Shown here one piece after another: positions 60,799 to 64,000 of a stretch of DNA of 64,000 nucleotides (its first letter is position 1; the number at the start of each line of letters is the position of its first letter). The notes under the pieces are model-generated. The model made no database searches. It had not been told where the DNA came from and saw nothing but the letters and a program-made list of their open reading frames with translations. The stretch spans positions 124,001 to 188,000 of the forward strand of contig JADKCZ010000003.1 in NCBI GenBank assembly GCA_016718565.1, in the 5' to 3' direction. The position numbers and the translations under genes were made by a program. This stretch comes from Anaeromyxobacter sp. (GTDB lineage: Bacteria; Myxococcota; Myxococcia; Myxococcales; Anaeromyxobacteraceae).

Positions 60799-62427
60799 CG
60801 GCCCACCCCCCAGTGGGCGCCGCGCAGGAGCTCCTCCTGCTGGAGCTGGGCGCCGTCCAGCACCACCCGCCGCTCCCGCCACCCCACCTCCAGCAGGTCG
60901 GCCAGCTCGGCGCGCACCTGCCCGGGCGACCAGCCCAGCTCGCGCCCGGCCAGCTGCGCCGCCAGGCGGGCGCAGTCCAGGCCGCCGCAGCCGCAGACCG
61001 CCAGCTTGCAGCGCGAGCGCAGGTCGCGCAGCCGCCGCACCAGCTCGTGGCGCAGGCAGTGGACCACCTCGGCCGCCAGCAGGCCGGCGTCCCGGCACAC
61101 CACCAGCCGCAGCCGCGGGTCCTCGTCGCACAGCCGGAGCACGGCCTCGGCCCGCGCGCCGTGGCGGTAGGCCACCCTCGCCACCACCGGGGCGGCCACC
61201 TGGTGGCGCGCCGCCAGCGCCGCCACGTCGGGCACGGCCTCGCCGCCCGGCAGCGCCACCTGGTGGGTGCGGCACGGCACCGGGGGGTTGGCCCAGCAGC
61301 GCCAGGATCCGGTCGGTGGCCTCCTCGGCCTGCACCCGGTAGGAGGCCAGCTTGCCCCCCACCAGCGAGAGCAGCCCGGCGGCCCCCTCGGCGGCGTGGT
61401 CGCACAGCTCGTGCTCGCGCGACAGGGCGTCCTCGTTCGGCCCCCAGGCGTGCAGGGTGGTGCGCAGGCCGCACCAGGCCCGCGTCACCCGGGCCTGCCG
61501 CACCGCCGGCAGCAGCGAGGCGGCGCCGGCCAGGAGGTACTCGACCTCGTCGTGGGTCACCTCCAGGTCGTCCGGGTCGCCGTGGAAGTCGTCGTCGGTG
61601 GTGCCGATCCAGGTCTCGTCCTCGTGCGGATAGGCGAACATCTGCCGCCCGTCGATGGCGGCGCAGATCACCGCGAAGTCCGACAGCCGCCGGTCGAGCG
61701 TGAGGTGGACCCCCTTGCCCGGCCGCATCCGCACCGTGGCGCCGCTGCGGGCCGCCAGCCCCGGCGACCAGGCGCCGGTGGCGTTGAAGACCACCGGGGC
61801 CCGGGCCACGCCGGTCTCGCCGGTCAGGGCGTCGAGCCAGCGCACCCCGGAGACCCGCCCCCCCTCGCGCAGCACCTCGCGCGCCTCGGTCCAGGTGCGC
61901 ACCTCGGCGCCGTGCTCGCGGGCCGCCAGGGCGTTCACCACGCAGAGCCGGTGCCCGTCGATGCCCCACTCGTCGAAGGTGACGGCCCCGTGCAGCCCCG
62001 GGCGCAGCCCCGGCTCGAGCGCGTAGAGCTCGGCGGCCGTGAGCCGCGCCGAGGGCTGGCCGCGCTTGAGCGGCTGGAACTTGTCGTAGGCGCCGAAGAA
62101 GGCCTCGGTGGCGTAGTGGACCGCCCGCTCCCAGGGGCCCGGCGCGGCGCCCCTGGAGGTGAAGGGCAGCAGGAACGGCACGCGGAAGAGCAGGTGCGGC
62201 GCGATGCGCTGGATGAAGCCGGAGTCGGTGGCGGCCAGCCGGGTGACCGCCGGGTCGGACAGCATGTAGCGCGGCCCGCCGTGGATCATCCCGGAGCTGG
62301 CGCCCGACGCGCCGCTGGCCAGGTCGCCCTTCTCCAGCAGCAGCACCCGCAGCCCGCGCTGGGCGCAGTCGCGGGCCGTGCCGAGCCCGTTGACGCCGCC
62401 GCCGAGGATGATGACGTCGTAGGTCAC
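60795..62427 (-). pseudogene. glpA: Anaerobic glycerol-3-phosphate dehydrogenase subunit A, frameshifted
   Basis: From a GTG at 62427 the first 380 codons are a good GlpA/GlpD FAD domain (DVIILGGGVNGLGTARDCAQRG, SSGMIHGGPRYM, WIGTTDDDFHGDPDDLEVT, LLSLVGGKLASYRVQAEEATDRI). At the C6 run 61282-61287 the frame turns into low-complexity Arg/Gly/Ala. The true C terminus (VVCRDAGLLAAEVVHCLRHELVRRLRDL ... CGCGGLDC) continues one base out of frame to the stop at 60795, which overlaps the glpB start. Removing one C restores a single ~543-residue protein. It may be a real mutation, a phase-variable run or a sequencing error. Confidence 0.8.
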
Positions 62428-62440
62428 GGGGCCCCTCGGG

Positions 62441-64000
62441 TCAGGCGCCGCGCTGCACGTCCACGCCCACCAGCCGCGCCAGCGCCAGCAGCGCAGGCTG
62501 GGGCCCGGTCATGATCCAGGTCCCGGCCCCGGCCAGCAGGCGCGTCCAGCCGGCGTCGTCCACCGGCGCCTCGGTGAGCAGCAGGTCCACCTCGACGCCC
62601 TCGACGGCCCGCACCAGCGCCTCCGGCGGCGGGGACAGGAGCCCCGGCGGCAGCGCCACCCCCAGGGTCACGCCGGCGTTGCCGGAGAGGCCGGCGGCCA
62701 GGCCGGCCACCGCCTCCAGCCAGGCGTCCTCGGGGTTGTCGAGGTCCGGGGTGACCAGCACCTTCACGGCGCGCGAGCCGCGCCAGGGGTCGGGCAGGGC
62801 GGCGGCGGCCTGGCCGAGGGGCTCGGCGGGCCGGGCCGTCAGCACCGCCCGCACCAGGGTCAGCCCGTCGGCCACCTTGGCCGCCTCGGCGCCCAGCGCC
62901 TCGCAGAGCTTCCGCAGCACCTCGGCGGCCTCCCCCGGGGCGGAGCGCACCACCGTGACGTCGTCGTCCACCAGGAACCCGGCGGCCAGCACGGTCTCCA
63001 GCGCGGTGCCGATGGAGCGCGGGCTGCGGCCGGCGCTGGCCGGCCAGCGCCCCTCCCCGAGCAGCGCCAGCAGCGCGGCCTCGTGCGAGCCGTTGTGGGC
63101 CGCCGCCACCAGCCGCCCGCCGTCGGAGAGCCAGCGGCGCAGGTGCTGCAGGGTGGGCCCGGGCGCCAGCAGGCTGGAGAGGTCCTCCACCAGCAGGACG
63201 TCGAAGTAGCCGTCGGCGTAGGGCAGCTCGGGGGCGGCGTCGGGCGAGACCCGGTAGGTGGCGGTCAGGCGGGACCGGGTCAGGCCGCGGGCGCAGGCGT
63301 CGAGGCCCACCACCTCCAGGGCCCCGGCGGCCAGCAGGCCGGCGCCGAGCTCGCCGTCGCCGCAGTTGAGGGCCAGGATCCGCTTGCCGGCCGGCGCGGC
63401 CATGGCCACCACGTCCTCGAGCGAGAGCGGCGGCGTGGCGGGCGAGGTGGCGGTGGACATGGGGGGGCTCCTCTGGTCGGCGGATGGCTCGCGGTGCGGC
63501 GGCGAGGGGGCGGTGGAGGGCGCGGCGGGCGGCGGCGGGGGCGCCGGGCGGGCCGGGGTGGAGGCGGCGGGCCGGACGGGCGGCGTGCCGCCCACCAGCG
63601 GCGCCAGGATGGCCGCGGCGTCGCGGCGCGACATGAGCTCGAACCCCAGGGCGGCGCGCCGGGCCCGCTCGGCCGGGTCCTGCACCAGCCGCCGGCAGGT
63701 CTCCACCAGCCCCTGGTACGGCGCGAAGGCCACCGCCGCCTCGAGCTCGCGCTCCTCGGCCGGGTCGGCGCCGCGCTCCGAGACCACGCAGCGCCGATTG
63801 GCCAGCAGGTAGGAGACCCGCACCACCTCGAAGACCTTGGCCTCGAAGTAGTGGACGTTGAGCACCACCTTGGCGCGGGCGATGAGCCGGTCGCGCGCCT
63901 CGCCGTACACCCCGAAGACCGCCTCCACCCGCAGCCCGGCGGCGCGCAGGGCGTCGAGCACGGCCAGGCGGCGCGGGTTGACCGAGCCGTAGAAGAGGAC
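62441..64000 (-). CDS. Fused glycosyltransferase-like / SAM methyltransferase protein, N terminus beyond window
   Basis: The frame is open to the right edge (last residues visible VLFYGSVNPRRLAVLDAL) and ends at 62441, at least 519 codons. The first visible ~120 residues (GVYGEARDRLIARAKVVLNVHYFE, FEVVRVSYLLANRRCVVSE) resemble a GT-B C-terminal half. A Pro-rich linker follows, then a methyltransferase domain (ILALNCGDGELGAGLLAAGALEVVGLDA), then a C-terminal Rossmann-like module. An ATG at 63460 with AGAGGAG upstream could also start the methyltransferase part alone. It sits 13 bp before the glpA start. Confidence 0.75.
   Translation of the reverse strand, partial: VLFYGSVNPRRLAVLDALRAAGLRVEAVFGVYGEARDRLIARAKVVLNVHYFEAKVFEVVRVSYLLANRRCVVSERGADPAEERELEAAVAFAPYQGLVETCRRLVQDPAERARRAALGFELMSRRDAAAILAPLVGGTPPVRPAASTPARPAPPPPPAAPSTAPSPPHREPSADQRSPPMSTATSPATPPLSLEDVVAMAAPAGKRILALNCGDGELGAGLLAAGALEVVGLDACARGLTRSRLTATYRVSPDAAPELPYADGYFDVLLVEDLSSLLAPGPTLQHLRRWLSDGGRLVAAAHNGSHEAALLALLGEGRWPASAGRSPRSIGTALETVLAAGFLVDDDVTVVRSAPGEAAEVLRKLCEALGAEAAKVADGLTLVRAVLTARPAEPLGQAAAALPDPWRGSRAVKVLVTPDLDNPEDAWLEAVAGLAAGLSGNAGVTLGVALPPGLLSPPPEALVRAVEGVEVDLLLTEAPVDDAGWTRLLAGAGTWIMTGPQPALLALARLVGVDVQRGA

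Noticed and set aside
55468..61170. Open reading frame of 1900 codons on the + strand
   Set aside because: It runs antisense through well-conserved glycan genes and through the out-of-phase part of others, and its translation is low-complexity Arg/Gly/Gln/His. It is a GC-rich shadow frame.

Overview
The window is very GC-rich DNA with G/C-ending codons, dense gene packing, many 1-4 bp stop/start overlaps and no tRNA, rRNA, CRISPR array or transposase. The gene content (an AgmX-like zinc-ribbon/TonB-like protein, many sigma-54 elements, a 115-kDa-class NAD glutamate dehydrogenase, collagen-like and DUF4398 lipoproteins) points to a Myxococcota-type bacterium, most like Anaeromyxobacter and relatives. 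That assignment is inferred from gene content only.

Layout. (1) 1-9,070: unrelated housekeeping-type genes: the end of a LysR regulator, a thioredoxin-like [2Fe-2S] ferredoxin, a DUF58 protein, an AgmX-like envelope protein, an MFS permease and a SNF2-family helicase. Repeats fill the 752-1061 gap. (2) 9,092-32,446: a polyamine uptake and catabolism locus. It holds an outer-membrane porin, two complete Pot-type ABC importers (A-B-C-D and D-A-B-C), putrescine aminotransferase PatA, a second class-III aminotransferase, a Tat-exported flavin amine oxidase, a sigma-54 activator, and the operon gabD - glutamate dehydrogenase - patD - gabT. Together these give putrescine -> 4-aminobutanal -> GABA -> succinate semialdehyde -> succinate, with glutamate recycled by the dehydrogenase. 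Four sequences with exact -24/-12 spacing precede the porin, potA1, potD2 and gabD. A palindrome CTCATGC-N6-GCATGAG and two imperfect copies lie at upstream-activator distance from gabD and potD2, so the locus reads as one activator-controlled regulon. (3) 32,567-37,726: a TerB-like protein, two envelope lipoproteins (one with an OmpA domain), a collagen-repeat lipoprotein with an unknown enzyme-like domain, a lipid kinase and a 4Fe-4S protein. (4) 38,004-64,000: a surface-glycan cluster. Three + strand genes (two glycosyltransferase fusions and a methyltransferase) face an 11-gene, tightly coupled - strand operon. That operon makes a UDP-2-acetamido-2,6-dideoxy-L-hexose (dehydratase/epimerase, RmlD-type reductase, 2-epimerase) and adds two DegT aminotransferases, two radical SAM enzymes, two methyltransferases, a WbqC protein and a TPR/OGT-like glycosyltransferase. 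More glycosyltransferases and a fused glycosyltransferase-like/methyltransferase gene follow, interrupted by glpA-glpB.

Most notable points: the sigma-54 polyamine regulon with its visible operator; a radical SAM + GT2-like + TPR fusion; degenerate GT2 domains in four glycan-cluster proteins; an accessory module shared by two or three of them; and a one-base frameshift in glpA at a C6 run.
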